A stretch of DNA of 64,000 nucleotides from Vreelandella hamiltonii (GCF_014651775.1 NZ_BMXN01000003.1:186001-250000), one strand, 5' to 3'. Shown: positions 38,389-50,876, numbered from the stretch's first letter. Notes: generated from the sequence alone by a model not told the origin. Translations and numbers: made by a program.

Positions 38389-39319
38389 TCAGCTCGGCCT
38401 GGGAATAGCCCAGCAGATAGAGCACGCCATCCAGCCCCGCCACGCCTAACGCCTGACGCGCCTCGGCACGCACCAGCGGCTTGGCGCGAAACGCTACGCC
38501 CACTCCCGCCTTGGCCAACATCTTCAGGTCGTTGGCCCCGTCACCTACCGCCACCGTCTGCGCCAGGTCGATACCTTCACGCTGGGCAATCTGCTCCAGC
38601 AGCAGCGCCTTGCGCTCGGCATCGACGATGGGCTCCTGGACTTCGCCTGTGACCTTGCCCTGCTGAATCACCAGCTCATTGGCGTGGATCTCATCGAAGC
38701 CAAGCCGCGCCTGCAGGCCACGGGCAAAATAGGTAAAGCCACCAGAAAGGATGGCAGTGCGGATCCCCTGATGGCGAAGATTGGCCATCAGCCGCTCGAC
38801 ACCGTCCATCAGCGGCAGCTCGGCCGCAATGCTGGCCAACACCGACTCATCCAGCCCCGCCAGCTTGCTCATCCGCTCCCGGAAGCTGGCCTGAAAGTCC
38901 AGCTCGCCGCGCATCGCCCGCTCGGTGACTTCAGCCACTTCGTCACCTACCCCGTGGCGGCGCGCCAGCTCATCGATCACCTCGGCCTTGATCAGGGTGG
39001 AGTCCATATCGAAACAGACTAGCCTGGGAGCCCCCAGGTGGCGCCGGTCGGGTTGCACCACCACGTCGGCCCCCAGCGTTTCCCCTAGCGCCAGCGCCGC
39101 CTGACGCAGCTCCCGCCACTCGGCGGGAGCGCCAGCCAGGTGCAGCTCCAGGCAATCCAGCGGCGCGCCTTCTGCCACCTGGGCCAACGGCGTACGCTGC
39201 TGCTCCTGCAGGCCGAACTGCGCCAGCAGTGCCGCCAGGGGCGGCTCCATGTCGGGTGTCCAGCGTGGTGCCAGTACACTCATCACCACATCGGCTACTG
39301 CTTCATCACCGCGTGCCAT
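38375..39319 (-). CDS. serB: Phosphoserine phosphatase
   Basis: Last enzyme of serine synthesis, a HAD-family phosphatase. The 314-residue product has an N-terminal ACT-like region (1-95), then DMDST (motif I) near residue 104, SGGFTYFA (motif II) near 192, and VGDGANDLKML (motif III) near 262. GGGGAG lies 6 bases before the ATG at 39319. It follows the parC stop by 3 bases, so it is coexpressed with parC. The stop codon lies within a 15-bp tandem repeat, and the product may be about 11 residues shorter than the ancestral one. Confidence 0.95.
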   Translation of the reverse strand: MARGDEAVADVVMSVLAPRWTPDMEPPLAALLAQFGLQEQQRTPLAQVAEGAPLDCLELHLAGAPAEWRELRQAALALGETLGADVVVQPDRRHLGAPRLVCFDMDSTLIKAEVIDELARRHGVGDEVAEVTERAMRGELDFQASFRERMSKLAGLDESVLASIAAELPLMDGVERLMANLRHQGIRTAILSGGFTYFARGLQARLGFDEIHANELVIQQGKVTGEVQEPIVDAERKALLLEQIAQREGIDLAQTVAVGDGANDLKMLAKAGVGVAFRAKPLVRAEARQALGVAGLDGVLYLLGYSQAELIDPV

Positions 39320-39322
39320 CGG

Positions 39323-41575
39323 TCACTCCCCTGCTTCTAGTCGTTCAACTTTTTGGAAACCGCGCGGCAATTTGCTGCCCCGACGCCCACGTTCACCCCG
39401 GTAATAAGCAAGGTCATCGGCCTTGAGCGTCAGCTTGCGCTTGCCCGCATGGATGATCAGCTCTCCGCCTTCCGGCACAATGGCGATATCACGCAGGAAC
39501 TCTTCGCGCCGCGCCGCCCGGGGGCCGGGGATATCGAGCATCTTGTTGCCCTTGCCCTTGGCCATCTCGGGCAACTGGTCCAGCGGGAAGAGCAGCAGCC
39601 GCCCTTCGTTGGAAACCGACGCCACCCACAGCGATTCGCCTTCCGGCACCTCCACGGGCGCCATGACGCTGCAGCCCTTTGGCACGCTGAGTACCGCCTT
39701 GCCCGCCTTGTTCTTGCCGGTCAGCGCCTCCAAGGGCGCGACGAAGCCATAGCCACCATCGCTGGCCAGCAAAAAGCGTCGCGTGGGCGGCGCCAGCATC
39801 AAGCCCGCCATCTGGGCGCCCGCCGAGACATTGGCGCGGCCGGTGACCGGCTCGCCCTGCCCTCGGGCGCTGGGCAGGTTGTGCGCTGGCAGCGTGTAGG
39901 CACGGCCAGTATCGTCCAGCAGCACCAGCGGCTGATTGGTCTTGCCCCGTGCCGCCAGGCGGAAGCTGTCGCCCGCCTTGTACGATAGCCCTTCAGGGTC
40001 GATGTCATGGCCCTTGGCCGCACGGATCCAGCCCTTGTCGGACAGCACCACGGTAATCGGGTCGGCTCCCAGCAGCTCAACTTCCGAGAGCGCTTTCGCT
40101 TCGCTGCGCTCGACCAGCGGCGAACGGCGCGCATCGCCGTGCTCCTTGCCCGCCGCGCGAATCTCTTTTTCGATCAGCGTGGTGAGCTTGGCGTCGCTGC
40201 CCAGCAGGCCTTGCAGGGTCTTGCGCTCTTTCTCCAGCTCGTCCTGCTCGCCGCGAATCTTCATCTCTTCCAGCTTGGCCAGGTGGCGCAGGCGCAGCTC
40301 CAGAATCGCCTCGGCCTGCCGCTCGGAGAGGCCAAAAGCGCTCATCAGGGCAGGTTTGGGCTCGTCCTCTTCGCGGATGATACGAATCACTTCATCGATG
40401 TTCAGGTAAGCCGTCAGCAGGCCTTCCAGAATGTGCAGGCGATCTTCCACCTTGCCCAGCCGATGCTCCAGGCGACGGCGCACCGTGGCACGACGAAAGC
40501 GCAGCCACTCGCCCAGCATGTCATTCAGCGGCATGACCCGTGGCCGACCGTCCAGGCCAATCACGTTCATGTTCACCCGCACGTTCTTTTCGAGGTCCGT
40601 GGTGGCGAACAGGTGGGCCATCAGCGACTCCACGTCCACTCGGCTGGAGCGCGGCTCGATCACCAGGCGGGTGGGCTCTTCATGGGTCGACTCGTCACGC
40701 AGGTCGGCCACCATGGGCAGCTTCTTCGCCTGCATCTGCGCGGCGATCTGCTCCAGCACCTTGGCACCGCTGACCTGGTAAGGCAGCGCGGTGATCACCA
40801 CGTTGGCCTCTTCTCGCACGTAGCGAGCGCGCAGCTTCACCGAGCCACGGCCGCTTTCATAGAGCTTTTGCAGGTCCGCTTTGGGGGTGATGATCTCGGC
40901 ATCGGTGGGGAAGTCCGGTGCGGGCACGAACGCCATCAGCTCGGCCGTGGTGGCCTTGGGGTTGCGCAGCAGATGGCAGGTGGCATCGACCACTTCCGAT
41001 ACGTTGTGCGGCGGAATGTCCGTGGCCATGCCCACGGCAATGCCGGTGCCGCCATTGAGCAGCACATGGGGCAGACGAGCCGGCAGTACCACCGGCTCCT
41101 GCATGGTGCCATCGAAATTGGGCGCCCACTCCACGGTGCCCTGGCCCAGTTCGCTGAGCAGCACGTCGGCGAATTTGGAGAGCTTGGCCTCGGTGTAGCG
41201 CATTGCCGCGAAGGATTTGGGGTCGTCCGGGCTACCCCAGTTGCCCTGGCCATCCACCAGCGGGTAGCGGTAGCTGAACGGCTGGGCCATCAGCACCATG
41301 GCTTCGTAGCAGGCGCTGTCGCCGTGGGGGTGGAACTTGCCCAGCACGTCGCCCACGGTACGCGCCGACTTCTTGTACTTGGCGTTGGCGTGCAGCGCCA
41401 GTTCACGCATGGCATAAATGATGCGCCGCTGCACGGGCTTCATGCCGTCACCGATGTTGGGCAACGCGCGGTCGAGAATGACGTACATCGAGTAGTCGAG
41501 GTACGCTTTTTCGGTGTAGTCGCGCAGGGACAGACGCTCGACGTCGCCCTCCGCTACCTGAATATCCATGGTCAT
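39323..41575 (-). CDS. parC: DNA topoisomerase IV subunit A
   Basis: Breaks and rejoins DNA to unlink daughter chromosomes. The 750-residue product has the quinolone-target region [13 protein letters not shown] with Ser87 and Glu91 (E. coli Ser80/Glu84), both the susceptible type, and the catalytic tyrosine in MRYTEAKL near residue 129. The C-terminal pinwheel domain (from about 490) is shorter than in GyrA and lacks a clear GyrA box, as expected of ParC. It lies 6 bases downstream of parE. Confidence 0.96.
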   Translation of the reverse strand: MTMDIQVAEGDVERLSLRDYTEKAYLDYSMYVILDRALPNIGDGMKPVQRRIIYAMRELALHANAKYKKSARTVGDVLGKFHPHGDSACYEAMVLMAQPFSYRYPLVDGQGNWGSPDDPKSFAAMRYTEAKLSKFADVLLSELGQGTVEWAPNFDGTMQEPVVLPARLPHVLLNGGTGIAVGMATDIPPHNVSEVVDATCHLLRNPKATTAELMAFVPAPDFPTDAEIITPKADLQKLYESGRGSVKLRARYVREEANVVITALPYQVSGAKVLEQIAAQMQAKKLPMVADLRDESTHEEPTRLVIEPRSSRVDVESLMAHLFATTDLEKNVRVNMNVIGLDGRPRVMPLNDMLGEWLRFRRATVRRRLEHRLGKVEDRLHILEGLLTAYLNIDEVIRIIREEDEPKPALMSAFGLSERQAEAILELRLRHLAKLEEMKIRGEQDELEKERKTLQGLLGSDAKLTTLIEKEIRAAGKEHGDARRSPLVERSEAKALSEVELLGADPITVVLSDKGWIRAAKGHDIDPEGLSYKAGDSFRLAARGKTNQPLVLLDDTGRAYTLPAHNLPSARGQGEPVTGRANVSAGAQMAGLMLAPPTRRFLLASDGGYGFVAPLEALTGKNKAGKAVLSVPKGCSVMAPVEVPEGESLWVASVSNEGRLLLFPLDQLPEMAKGKGNKMLDIPGPRAARREEFLRDIAIVPEGGELIIHAGKRKLTLKADDLAYYRGERGRRGSKLPRGFQKVERLEAGE

Positions 41576-41581
41576 CGGAGG

Positions 41582-43483
<1,902 letters not shown>

Positions 43484-43492
43484 TCAGTTCCT

Positions 43493-43527
43493 AAAAATAC
43501 GTACTGTCGGCGGCGTGCGCCGCCGAC
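43493..43527 (-). terminator. Hairpin between pgi and parE
   Basis: Arms GTCGGCGGCG (43506-43515) and CGCCGCCGAC (43518-43527) form a very stable stem. On the minus strand five T residues follow after 8 bases (43493-43497 on the plus strand). It lies 71 bases after the pgi stop and 29 bases before the parE start, so it may end pgi transcripts or attenuate read-through into parE. Confidence 0.6.
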
Positions 43528-43598
43528 AAAAGGGCACAGGATAGCGGAAAAGCAAAAAGCTGTATATCCAGCCATGAAAAACGGGCGCCACGCATCTC

Positions 43599-45308
43599 TT
43601 AGCCGCGCGGCGTCTGCTCCGCCGCCCAGAACGCTTCGATCAGCCCACGGCTGGAAGCGTCCAAACGCGCCAGCTCGCCGTCGCCTTCGATGATGGCCTG
43701 GGTGTCGGTGGCAATCTGCTTGCCTAGCTCGACGCCCCACTGGTCGAAAGGATTGATGTCCCAGATCACCGCCTGCACGAACACCTTGTGCTCGTAGAGC
43801 GCAATCAACGCCCCCAAGGTGGCGGGCGTGAGCTTGTCCAGCAGCACCGTGGTCGAGGGCTGATTGCCGCGATAGCGCTTGTGCTCGGGGCGCGGGCCGT
43901 CCTCCTCCAGCGCATCGTCCCCCAGCATCAGCACCCGCGACTGGGCGAAGCAGTTGGCCAGCGCCAGTCGATGCTGGGCCTTCAGGTGGCGGCGAGTGTC
44001 CGGGTCTTCGACCTCGTCGTAGCGCTTGAGCGGGGCAATGAAGTCGCAGACCACCGGCTGGGTGCCCTGGTGCAGCAGCTGATAGAACGCATGCTGAGCA
44101 TTGGGACCCAACTGCCCCCAAAGCACCGGGCAGGTAGAGTAACTCACCGCCTGGCCCTGGCGGGTCACGGATTTACCGTTGGACTCCATTTCCAGCTGTT
44201 CCAGATAGGCGGCAAAATATTCCAGACGCCCGTCATAGGGCAGAATCGAATGGGCACGAATGTCCAGAAAGTTCACGTTCCAGATACCCGCCAGGCCCAG
44301 CAGCACGGGCAGGTTGTCGGCCATGGGCGCCGTCTTGAAGTGGGTATCCATGGCGTGCGCGCCCGACAGCAGCGCACGAAAGTTCTCCATGCCGATCACC
44401 AGGGCAATCGGCAGGCCAATGGTGCCCCAGAGCGAATAGCGCCCCCCCACCCACTCCCAGAACATCAGCTGGTGGTCCGGGGTGATGCCCCACTCGCTCA
44501 TTTTTTCCGGGCTTGCCGAGACGCCAATGAAGTGCTGACGCACGACCAGTTCGGCACTGATGGTGTGCGCCTGAGGGGCTTCGCCAGCTTCCGCATGCCG
44601 GGACAGCCGCCCCAGCAGCCAGTCACGGGCGGTGTTGGCGTTGGATAGCGTATCGATGGTGGTGAACGACTTCGAAGAGAGCACGAACAGCGTCGTTTCC
44701 GGGTTGAAACGCGCCAGGTAATCGGCCAGCTGCGAGCCATCCATGGTCGAGGCAAAGTGCACCTCGACGGGGTGAATGTCGCTGGGGCGATAATCGGCCA
44801 GCGCATGGGTCACCATCAGCGGGCCCAAATCCGAACCGCCTACCCCCAGGTTCACCACGTGACGAATCGGCTTGCCGGTGGCACCGCGCCACTGGCCCGC
44901 GTGCAGGCGCTGCACCAGGCGCTCCATCTGCGCCAGGCTGTCGTGCACGGCCCCGACGATGTCTTCACCCTCCACCTCCAGCTGAGCATCGGCGGGCAAG
45001 CGCAAGGCGGTATGCAGCGCCGGGCGGTTTTCGCTGACGTTGACCCGCTTGCCGCTCAACAGCGCTTCGATGGCCCCCGGCACGCCCGCCTCTTCCGCCA
45101 GGCCCAGCAAATGCTCCAGGGTGTCGTCATCCCAGCGCTGTTTGGAGAGGTCCAGCGTCAGTCCCGCTACTTGACGGGTGAAGTGTGACCAGCGCTCGGG
45201 GTCGTCACCAAACAGGTTCTTCAGATGGATGTGGCGAATCGCCTGGGCATGCTGGGTAAGCGTTTGCCAAGCGGGTAGCGTATCGGGAGTTGCCTTTGCT
45301 GAAGCCAT
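43599..45308 (-). CDS. pgi: Glucose-6-phosphate isomerase
   Basis: Interconverts glucose 6-phosphate and fructose 6-phosphate. The 569-residue product shows the family signatures [14 protein letters not shown] near residue 150, [14 protein letters not shown] near 210, [13 protein letters not shown] near 275, and [21 protein letters not shown] near 500. Length is slightly above E. coli Pgi (549), mainly in loops. It is divergent from cmoA, with 114 bases between. Confidence 0.95.
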   Translation of the reverse strand: MASAKATPDTLPAWQTLTQHAQAIRHIHLKNLFGDDPERWSHFTRQVAGLTLDLSKQRWDDDTLEHLLGLAEEAGVPGAIEALLSGKRVNVSENRPALHTALRLPADAQLEVEGEDIVGAVHDSLAQMERLVQRLHAGQWRGATGKPIRHVVNLGVGGSDLGPLMVTHALADYRPSDIHPVEVHFASTMDGSQLADYLARFNPETTLFVLSSKSFTTIDTLSNANTARDWLLGRLSRHAEAGEAPQAHTISAELVVRQHFIGVSASPEKMSEWGITPDHQLMFWEWVGGRYSLWGTIGLPIALVIGMENFRALLSGAHAMDTHFKTAPMADNLPVLLGLAGIWNVNFLDIRAHSILPYDGRLEYFAAYLEQLEMESNGKSVTRQGQAVSYSTCPVLWGQLGPNAQHAFYQLLHQGTQPVVCDFIAPLKRYDEVEDPDTRRHLKAQHRLALANCFAQSRVLMLGDDALEEDGPRPEHKRYRGNQPSTTVLLDKLTPATLGALIALYEHKVFVQAVIWDINPFDQWGVELGKQIATDTQAIIEGDGELARLDASSRGLIEAFWAAEQTPRG

Positions 45309-45422
45309 GTGCCCTCTCCTGTGGCGTCGTTCCGTAAGGCAGGAATCTGTGATCGACGGGCCTGTTCTGGATTAACAAGGGCGCGTAAACTAGCGAGCCT
45401 CATTAACCAGCCTGGCTTGCCC

Positions 45423-46166
45423 ATGAGTGATGCATCTTACCGCGACGCTATCTTTTCAACACCCCTGGATAAGGTGGCAAGGTTCTCTTTCGACGAACAG
45501 GTCGTCGCCTGCTTTCCCGACATGATCCGCCGCTCGGTGCCCGGCTATGGCCAGATCCTGGGCATGCTGAGCCTGATCGCCCAGCGCCATTTGCGCCACG
45601 GCGCCCATGTCTACGACCTGGGCTGCTCGCTGGGGGCCTCGGGCCTGGCGCTGGCCGGGGCCATGCCCGCCGACGCTTTCCGCTATACCGGCATCGACCT
45701 CTCGCCTGCCATGGTCGAGCGTGCTCGCCAGACCTTTCTCGACGAGAGCCCCGATCACGCCATGCAGGTGGAAGAAGCCGACATCCGCACCTACGCGTAC
45801 GCGCCGTCGGGGATGATCATTCTCAACTTCACGCTGCAGTTTCTGCCTCCCGCCGACCGAGATGCCCTGCTCAAGCGGCTGTACGCTGCCCTGGAGCCCG
45901 GCGGCGTGCTGATTCTCTCGGAAAAGACCATCGACGCCGACGAGCGCGACAATGCCTGGCGAGTAGAGCGCTACCACGACTTCAAGCGTGCCAACGGCTA
46001 CAGCGATATGGAAATCAGCCAGAAACGCACGGCGCTGGAGAATGTGCTGATTCCCGACACCCTGGATGCCTTGCACGAGCGGTTGTCGCAGGCGGGCTTT
46101 CCGCGCTCGATGACCTGGTTTCAGTACCTGAACTTCACCTCGCTGATCGCGTTCAAGGAGGGCTGA
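45423..46166 (+). CDS. cmoA: Carboxy-S-adenosyl-L-methionine synthase
   Basis: Converts SAM and prephenate to carboxy-SAM, used by CmoB to modify wobble uridine of tRNA. The 247-residue product equals E. coli CmoA in length. It has [15 protein letters not shown] near residue 60, the helix [10 protein letters not shown], and [14 protein letters not shown] near 165. The ATG at 45423 matches the family start [17 protein letters not shown]; the upstream extension is not used. cmoB follows after one base. Confidence 0.95.
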   Translation: MSDASYRDAIFSTPLDKVARFSFDEQVVACFPDMIRRSVPGYGQILGMLSLIAQRHLRHGAHVYDLGCSLGASGLALAGAMPADAFRYTGIDLSPAMVERARQTFLDESPDHAMQVEEADIRTYAYAPSGMIILNFTLQFLPPADRDALLKRLYAALEPGGVLILSEKTIDADERDNAWRVERYHDFKRANGYSDMEISQKRTALENVLIPDTLDALHERLSQAGFPRSMTWFQYLNFTSLIAFKEG

Positions 46167-46167
46167 C

Positions 46168-47178
46168 GTGGCGCTGCTTCCCGACGATCATCGTGTGCTG
46201 TATCAAGCGTTTCTGGATCAGGCCGCGCAGGACGCCTCGCTGACGCAGTGGCTGGCCAAACTGCCCGAGCAGCTGGCCAGCGGGCTGGACCGCCAGCGCC
46301 ACGGCGACCTTTCCGCCTGGGAAAAGGCCGTGGCCAAGCTGCCCCCGCTGCCCGAAGAGCGCCACGTCGACCTCAACAGCGACACGCTGACGGTAGAGCT
46401 GGCACTTACCGAGAGCCAGCAGCGCCAGTGTTTCAACCTGCTGCGCAAGCTGGCCCCCTGGCGCAAGGGGCCGTTTTGCCTGGGCGGTATTCATATCGAC
46501 ACCGAGTGGCGCTCCGACTGGAAATGGCAGCGCGTCGCGCCGCATCTTGCCCCGCTCAAGTATCGCAAAGTGCTGGATGTCGGCGGCGGCAGCGGCTACC
46601 ACGCCTGGCGAATGGCAGGCGCAGGCGCCGCCTTCGTGCTGGTGATCGACCCATCCCCGCGCTTCTACTGGCAGTTTCAGGCCGTGCGCCACTTCGTGGG
46701 TGACGCCGATGAAGGCCGCACGCACTTCCTGCCCGTGGGTATCGAGGACGTACCGGAAAACCTGGGCTTTTTCGATACGGTGTTCTCCATGGGGGTGCTC
46801 TACCATCGCCCTTCGCCCCTGGAGCACTTGCAACAGCTCAAGGGCGCGCTGGCCCCCGGCGGCGAGCTGGTGCTGGAAACCCTGGTAGTGGAAGGCGACG
46901 AGCAGACCGTGTTCGTGCCCGGCGAGCGCTACGCCGCCATGCCCAACGTCTACTTCCTGCCCTCATCCCGCGCCCTGTGCCACTGGCTTGAGCGCTGCGG
47001 CTTCACCAACGTGCGCGTAGTGGATGAAGCCGTCACCACGCTAGACGAGCAGCGCTCCACCGAGTGGATGACCTACCAGTCACTGGCCGACTTTTTGGAT
47101 CCCCACGACCGCACCCGCACCATAGAAGGCTACCCCGCCCCCCGCCGCGCGGTGATTTTGGCGAACAAGCCGGCGTAA
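46168..47178 (+). CDS. cmoB: tRNA U34 carboxymethyltransferase
   Basis: Transfers the carboxymethyl group of carboxy-SAM to 5-hydroxyuridine-34, forming cmo5U. The 336-residue product has RKGPFCLGGIHIDTEWRSDWKW near residue 100, the SAM-site VLDVGGGSGYHAWRM near 133, and FSMGVLYHRPSPLEHLQQLK near 207. The start is a GTG one base after the cmoA stop, with AAGGAGG inside the cmoA end, so the two are coupled. Confidence 0.95.
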   Translation: MALLPDDHRVLYQAFLDQAAQDASLTQWLAKLPEQLASGLDRQRHGDLSAWEKAVAKLPPLPEERHVDLNSDTLTVELALTESQQRQCFNLLRKLAPWRKGPFCLGGIHIDTEWRSDWKWQRVAPHLAPLKYRKVLDVGGGSGYHAWRMAGAGAAFVLVIDPSPRFYWQFQAVRHFVGDADEGRTHFLPVGIEDVPENLGFFDTVFSMGVLYHRPSPLEHLQQLKGALAPGGELVLETLVVEGDEQTVFVPGERYAAMPNVYFLPSSRALCHWLERCGFTNVRVVDEAVTTLDEQRSTEWMTYQSLADFLDPHDRTRTIEGYPAPRRAVILANKPA

Positions 47179-47185
47179 GCCAGGC

Positions 47186-47860
47186 TCAGCGCCGCAAAAT
47201 CACCAGCCAGCGACCCAGGTTCATGACGCTGGCCAGTGAGGCGGCGACGTAGGTGAAGGCGCAGGCGGTCAGCACGTGGCGGGCACCGGGCATGTCGTAG
47301 GGGGGCACGTAGTCTTTTAGCAGCGGCAGGGCCCGGTTGAAGCTGGCATCGAACTCGACCGGTAGCGTGACCAGATGCACCAGTGCCGCAGTGCCAAAAC
47401 TGATCACGGCCATGGCCACTACCGCCGCCAGACCGCCGGGCAAGCGGGTCAGCAGGAACAGGAAAGGCGCGAGCATCATCAGCACCGCCCCCAGCTTTTC
47501 CGCTCTTTGCGCCAGCTGCACCAGGCGGCTGCGGGCCAGCAGCGGCGCATAGCCTTCATGGTGCTGCAGAGCATGGCCCACTTCGTGAGCCGCCACGGTG
47601 ACGGCAGTGAGCGAGCGACCGTCGTAGTGGTCTGGCGTCAAGCGCACACAGCGGGCTTCCGGGTCGTAGTGGTCGCCATGCTCGGTACGCTCTACCTTGA
47701 CCCCTTCTACGCCCAGGCGGCGCAACAAGTGCTCGGCCAGTTCGGCCCCGGTGCCCGGGTAGTCGTCACGGCCACGGGTGTGACGCTTCAGCACCCATTT
47801 CGCCCAGAGGTTGGGCAGTACGAAGATTGCCAGCATGATGGCAATGACCAGAATCCACAT
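47186..47860 (-). CDS. Membrane zinc metallopeptidase, YugP type
   Basis: A 224-residue membrane protein of the putative neutral zinc metallopeptidase family (Zn_peptidase_2, B. subtilis YugP). It has an N-terminal transmembrane helix (about 2-20), the zinc motif VAAHEVGHALQHHEGY near residue 90, two central helices (about 120-160), and FDASFNRALPLL, which may supply the third ligand region. Substrates are unknown. It converges with cmoB across a 7-base gap. Confidence 0.88.
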   Translation of the reverse strand: MWILVIAIMLAIFVLPNLWAKWVLKRHTRGRDDYPGTGAELAEHLLRRLGVEGVKVERTEHGDHYDPEARCVRLTPDHYDGRSLTAVTVAAHEVGHALQHHEGYAPLLARSRLVQLAQRAEKLGAVLMMLAPFLFLLTRLPGGLAAVVAMAVISFGTAALVHLVTLPVEFDASFNRALPLLKDYVPPYDMPGARHVLTACAFTYVAASLASVMNLGRWLVILRR

Positions 47861-47962
47861 AACTCCACCGCTGCGTTCACAGGTAATTCAGAGAGGCTTC
47901 GACAAGCCGTGGGGGCACTGACGGCGGCAAAGCAAGCTGCTCGCGACGGCCAGTGCCTACGT

Positions 47963-47990
47963 AAAATGACCCGCAAGCGGGCCATTAGTT
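47963..47990. terminator. Bidirectional hairpin terminator after the App1-like gene
   Basis: An 8-bp stem (TGACCCGC 47967-47974 with GCGGGCCA 47977-47984, one G-U pair) is flanked by AAAA on the left and TTAGTTTT on the right, so it could end transcripts in both directions. It lies about 30 bases after the stop of the minus-strand phosphatase gene. Confidence 0.7.
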
Positions 47991-48018
47991 TTACCATGAT
48001 ACGCGCGGGGACGCAGCG

Positions 48019-49137
48019 TCAGTCGGGGTCGTTGTGATGTGCGGCAACATCACGCTTGACGGCCTGCAGCCCGCGGGCAGATATATCGCCCTGCCCATGG
48101 GCATGTTCGGCCATCAGCACGCTGTCAGCGGCCAACACCAGTTCGCACTGAGTGTGCGCCAACTGCTCACGCAGGCGTTGAATGGCTTCTTCGCGTTTGG
48201 GGTCACTGTCCACCCGTCGGATGTAGATCGCCTTGATGCGCTCCGGGTAGGCTTTGACGACCTCGGTATACACTTCCGGGTCGTGCTGGCCGCTGTCGCC
48301 GATCAGGATGCAGGGCATGTCCTGATAGAGCGCCAGCATGCGGTCGATCAGGTCGCGCTTGTGGGCTTCTGCCCGGCGCGGCCAAGGCTTGCGCCAGGAG
48401 ATACCCCATTCGCGCAGAAACAGGATCGGCCCCACCGGAATACGGTTGAGCTGAAAGAAGGCTTCGAGAATTTCATAGATGGCCCAGGGGCCACGGGACA
48501 CGTACAGAATGGGACGCTCTGCCTTTTCGGTCTGGCCACGGTAGAGCGCCTGGTACAACGATGCCACGCCGGGAAACGCGGTGCGTCGATGGGGTTTGCG
48601 CACGAACAGCCGATAGAGCATCTTCAGCTTTTCGGCTACACCGGTGAACATCACGGTGTCGTCGATATCACTGATCACCAGCAGGTCGGCCTCGGGGGGC
48701 GGCACGTAGACTTCCACACTGGTGCGCACCGTGGGCTGGCCGCTGGCACGTACGACGATATCCGCACGGTGCCAAGAAACGTCCACTGGCAGCGTCGAGG
48801 TGATGGGCAAATGGGCGTCGAAATAACCGTCGCGGTCGGTGGTCAGCGTCAGCTGATTTTCACCCACACGGATCTCTACCTGGGCATCGGCCAGGCCACG
48901 GCGAAAGATGCGCCGGGCCACGTCGGCCGTGTCACGCAATATGCCGCGCCGCGGGATGGCACGCCCAAGGGCCGCCTGTCGAAACACGCGGCCCATGACG
49001 AAAATTTCCTGTTGAGAGCCGTAGCCACGATAAGGGTGCACCATCATGCCACCCCGGCCACGATCCTTTTTCATGGGTTTGGCAACGACATGGGCAAGCC
49101 TTTTGGCAAAGCTTGCCCACTGGTGATACCACGCCAT
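48019..49137 (-). CDS. App1-like phosphatidate phosphatase family protein
   Basis: A 372-residue protein of the DUF2183/App1 family, named after the yeast actin-patch phosphatidate phosphatase. An N-terminal region with a beta-sandwich look (about 85-145, GYFDAHLPI) precedes the catalytic HAD-like domain with SDIDDTVMFTG (Asp157, Asp159) and LIGDSGQHDPEVY near 290. No signal peptide is seen, so it is probably cytosolic or peripheral at the membrane. The ATG at 49137 shares one base with the stop of the upstream DJ-1/PfpI gene (TAATG). The natural substrate in bacteria is not established. Confidence 0.88.
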   Translation of the reverse strand: MAWYHQWASFAKRLAHVVAKPMKKDRGRGGMMVHPYRGYGSQQEIFVMGRVFRQAALGRAIPRRGILRDTADVARRIFRRGLADAQVEIRVGENQLTLTTDRDGYFDAHLPITSTLPVDVSWHRADIVVRASGQPTVRTSVEVYVPPPEADLLVISDIDDTVMFTGVAEKLKMLYRLFVRKPHRRTAFPGVASLYQALYRGQTEKAERPILYVSRGPWAIYEILEAFFQLNRIPVGPILFLREWGISWRKPWPRRAEAHKRDLIDRMLALYQDMPCILIGDSGQHDPEVYTEVVKAYPERIKAIYIRRVDSDPKREEAIQRLREQLAHTQCELVLAADSVLMAEHAHGQGDISARGLQAVKRDVAAHHNDPD

Positions 49138-49700
49138 TAAGCGTGCTGACCCGAGTGACGCCCTTCCTGCAGCTCTTCCAGCAGCTTGGCGTTGAAGGCA
49201 TCCAGGTCCTTGGGGGTGCGGCTGGTCACGAGCCCACTGTCGACCACCACCGGCTCGTCTACCCAGTTCACGCCCGCATTGCGCAAATCCTGAGCGACAC
49301 TGGCGACCGAGGTCATCTTGCGCCCTTCCACCACGTCCGCATTGATCAGAATCCACGGGGCGTGACAGATGGCCGCCACCGGCTTGCCTGCCTGGAAGAA
49401 GGCTTTGACGAAGCTCAGCGCCTCATCGTTCATGCGCAGCTCGTCCGGGTTGAACAGGCCACCGGGAAGCACCAGGGCGTGATAGTCCGCCTCGCTGGCT
49501 TGGGCAAGCGACTTGTCGGCGGGGTAGTTATCGCCCCACTCGGTCTCTGCCCAGGCGCGGATCTCCTTGCCTTCCGGGGAGATCACATGCACATCGACGC
49601 CTTCCTTTTGCAGCGCGGCGCGAGGTACGCTCAGCTCGGACTCTTCGAAACCATCCGTTGCCAGAATAGCAACGCGTTTACCGTTCAGTGCTTGATTCAT
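49137..49700 (-). CDS. DJ-1/PfpI family protein
   Basis: A 187-residue member of the PfpI/YhbO branch. The nucleophile elbow is AICHAPW with the conserved Cys near residue 104, the acidic partner lies in ATDGFEESEL near 15, and SRTPKDLDAF near 165 is family-typical. Members have been described as stress-linked glyoxalase or deglycase enzymes and as intracellular proteases; sequence alone does not decide. GGAGAG precedes the ATG. Translation is coupled to the App1-like gene. Confidence 0.9.
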   Translation of the reverse strand: MNQALNGKRVAILATDGFEESELSVPRAALQKEGVDVHVISPEGKEIRAWAETEWGDNYPADKSLAQASEADYHALVLPGGLFNPDELRMNDEALSFVKAFFQAGKPVAAICHAPWILINADVVEGRKMTSVASVAQDLRNAGVNWVDEPVVVDSGLVTSRTPKDLDAFNAKLLEELQEGRHSGQHA

Positions 49701-49769
49701 CATGCTCTCCATTTCGTGATGAGTAGTCGTGTACAGCACCTAACCAGTGTGGCGCATCTTATACCATCG

Positions 49770-50672
49770 TCAAGCATTGTATAAAACGCGACCCAGCTGG
49801 CTGATGTCGTAACCTTTCAGCGCCTCGGCCCGCTGATGAAAGCGCGGCTGCCGGGCAAAGGCCATCAGCGCTTGCATTGTGGGCTCGAAAGCGCTGCGTC
49901 GATGCAGGACCAGATCGAACGACTCCTCCACCAGGGGAATGAAATGAAGCTGCTGGCGATGCGCCGCCGCCTCCATGCCCACCCCGACATCCGCCTCTCC
50001 CTGAGCAATGGCCAGGCCGAGATCCTCCTCGCTGAGCGCCATGTGGTCGGCCCAGCGCAGCGCGTCAGACGCGATGGACGCTTGCGTCAACAAGCCTCGC
50101 AGCAAATGCGCAGCCCCGGCATCGGGCTGGCGATGAGCACACACCACGTCTGGGCGGGCAAGATCCTTTATCGTCTTCAGGCCCAGCGGGTTGCCCGGCG
50201 CCACTATCAGACCCTGACGGCGCTTGGCCCAGTGCAGTACCACCAGATCCTTGACCCCACCCAACCCCAGCACGGTCGGTTCGTTGTAGCGGCCGCTGTC
50301 AGGGTCCCGCAAGTGGATACCCGCCACCATGGCCTTGCCTTCGAGCAAGCGCCGAATGCCGTCGCCACTCCCATGGCACAGCGATGCCAGATCGCAGCCA
50401 CTCTCACGAATCGCCCACTCCAGCAGCGGATCGAGGCTTCCGGCCAGCACCTGAGGGGGCGGCAACCGTTGGGCCTGGTCGCCTTCCAGGTGGCTCAACA
50501 CCCACATGTCGATGTGCTGACGAGGAAACAGCAGTTTCCCGGTGGCACGGCTACAAGGGATCTGCCCCTGGCGCACCAGGTCATACACCTTGCGCTCCTT
50601 GAGCCGCAGATACTCCGCCACTTCCGCCGTCGTAAGGTACTCTTTTGAATACTCTTTCAAAGACTCTCTCAC
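49770..50672 (-). CDS. Transcriptional regulator with excisionase-type HTH and binding-protein domain
   Basis: A 300-residue one-component regulator. The N-terminus is a MerR/excisionase-like helix-turn-helix (YLTTAEVAEYLRLKERKVYDLVRQG, about residues 12-36), followed by a PBP-like domain (from about 75) with LCHGSGDGIRRLLEGKAMVAGIHL and APGNPLGLKTIKDLA resembling molybdate/tungstate-binding proteins. The GTG at 50672 has AAGGTGG upstream; an ATG at 50705 without a ribosome binding site is the alternative. Divergent from tupBCA, which it probably controls in response to tungstate or molybdate. Confidence 0.83.
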   Translation of the reverse strand: MRESLKEYSKEYLTTAEVAEYLRLKERKVYDLVRQGQIPCSRATGKLLFPRQHIDMWVLSHLEGDQAQRLPPPQVLAGSLDPLLEWAIRESGCDLASLCHGSGDGIRRLLEGKAMVAGIHLRDPDSGRYNEPTVLGLGGVKDLVVLHWAKRRQGLIVAPGNPLGLKTIKDLARPDVVCAHRQPDAGAAHLLRGLLTQASIASDALRWADHMALSEEDLGLAIAQGEADVGVGMEAAAHRQQLHFIPLVEESFDLVLHRRSAFEPTMQALMAFARQPRFHQRAEALKGYDISQLGRVLYNA

Positions 50673-50690
50673 CCGCCCACCTTCAAATGC

Positions 50691-50788
50691 TGCATGAGAC
50701 TGCATAGTAGCGCATATTTTTCAGCGCACCGTGCATCCCGGGAAATTTACGTACACTATGCACCTACCTGATGCTTCTACCAGCATCG
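50691..50788. promoter_or_regulatory. Divergent control region with clustered TGCAT elements
   Basis: Between the regulator and tupB lie TGCAT or ATGCA words at 50691, 50701, 50732 and 50758. Two pairs form inverted repeats: TGCATAGT (50701-50708) with ACTATGCA (50755-50762), and GTGCAT (50731-50736) with ATGCAC (50758-50763). A further dyad, GATGC and GCATC, lies at about 50770-50787. They look like binding sites for the divergent regulator. Confidence 0.45.
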
Positions 50789-50876
50789 TGACTTTTTAGA
50801 CACGTCATGACCTTACAACGACACCCTACCAACACAATGAACCTGCCCCTATCAGCAACCCTGGCCACGGAACGTC

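Noticed and set aside
39323..41575. Quinolone-resistance mutation in parC
   Set aside because: The target region reads [10 protein letters not shown], with the susceptible Ser and Glu present.
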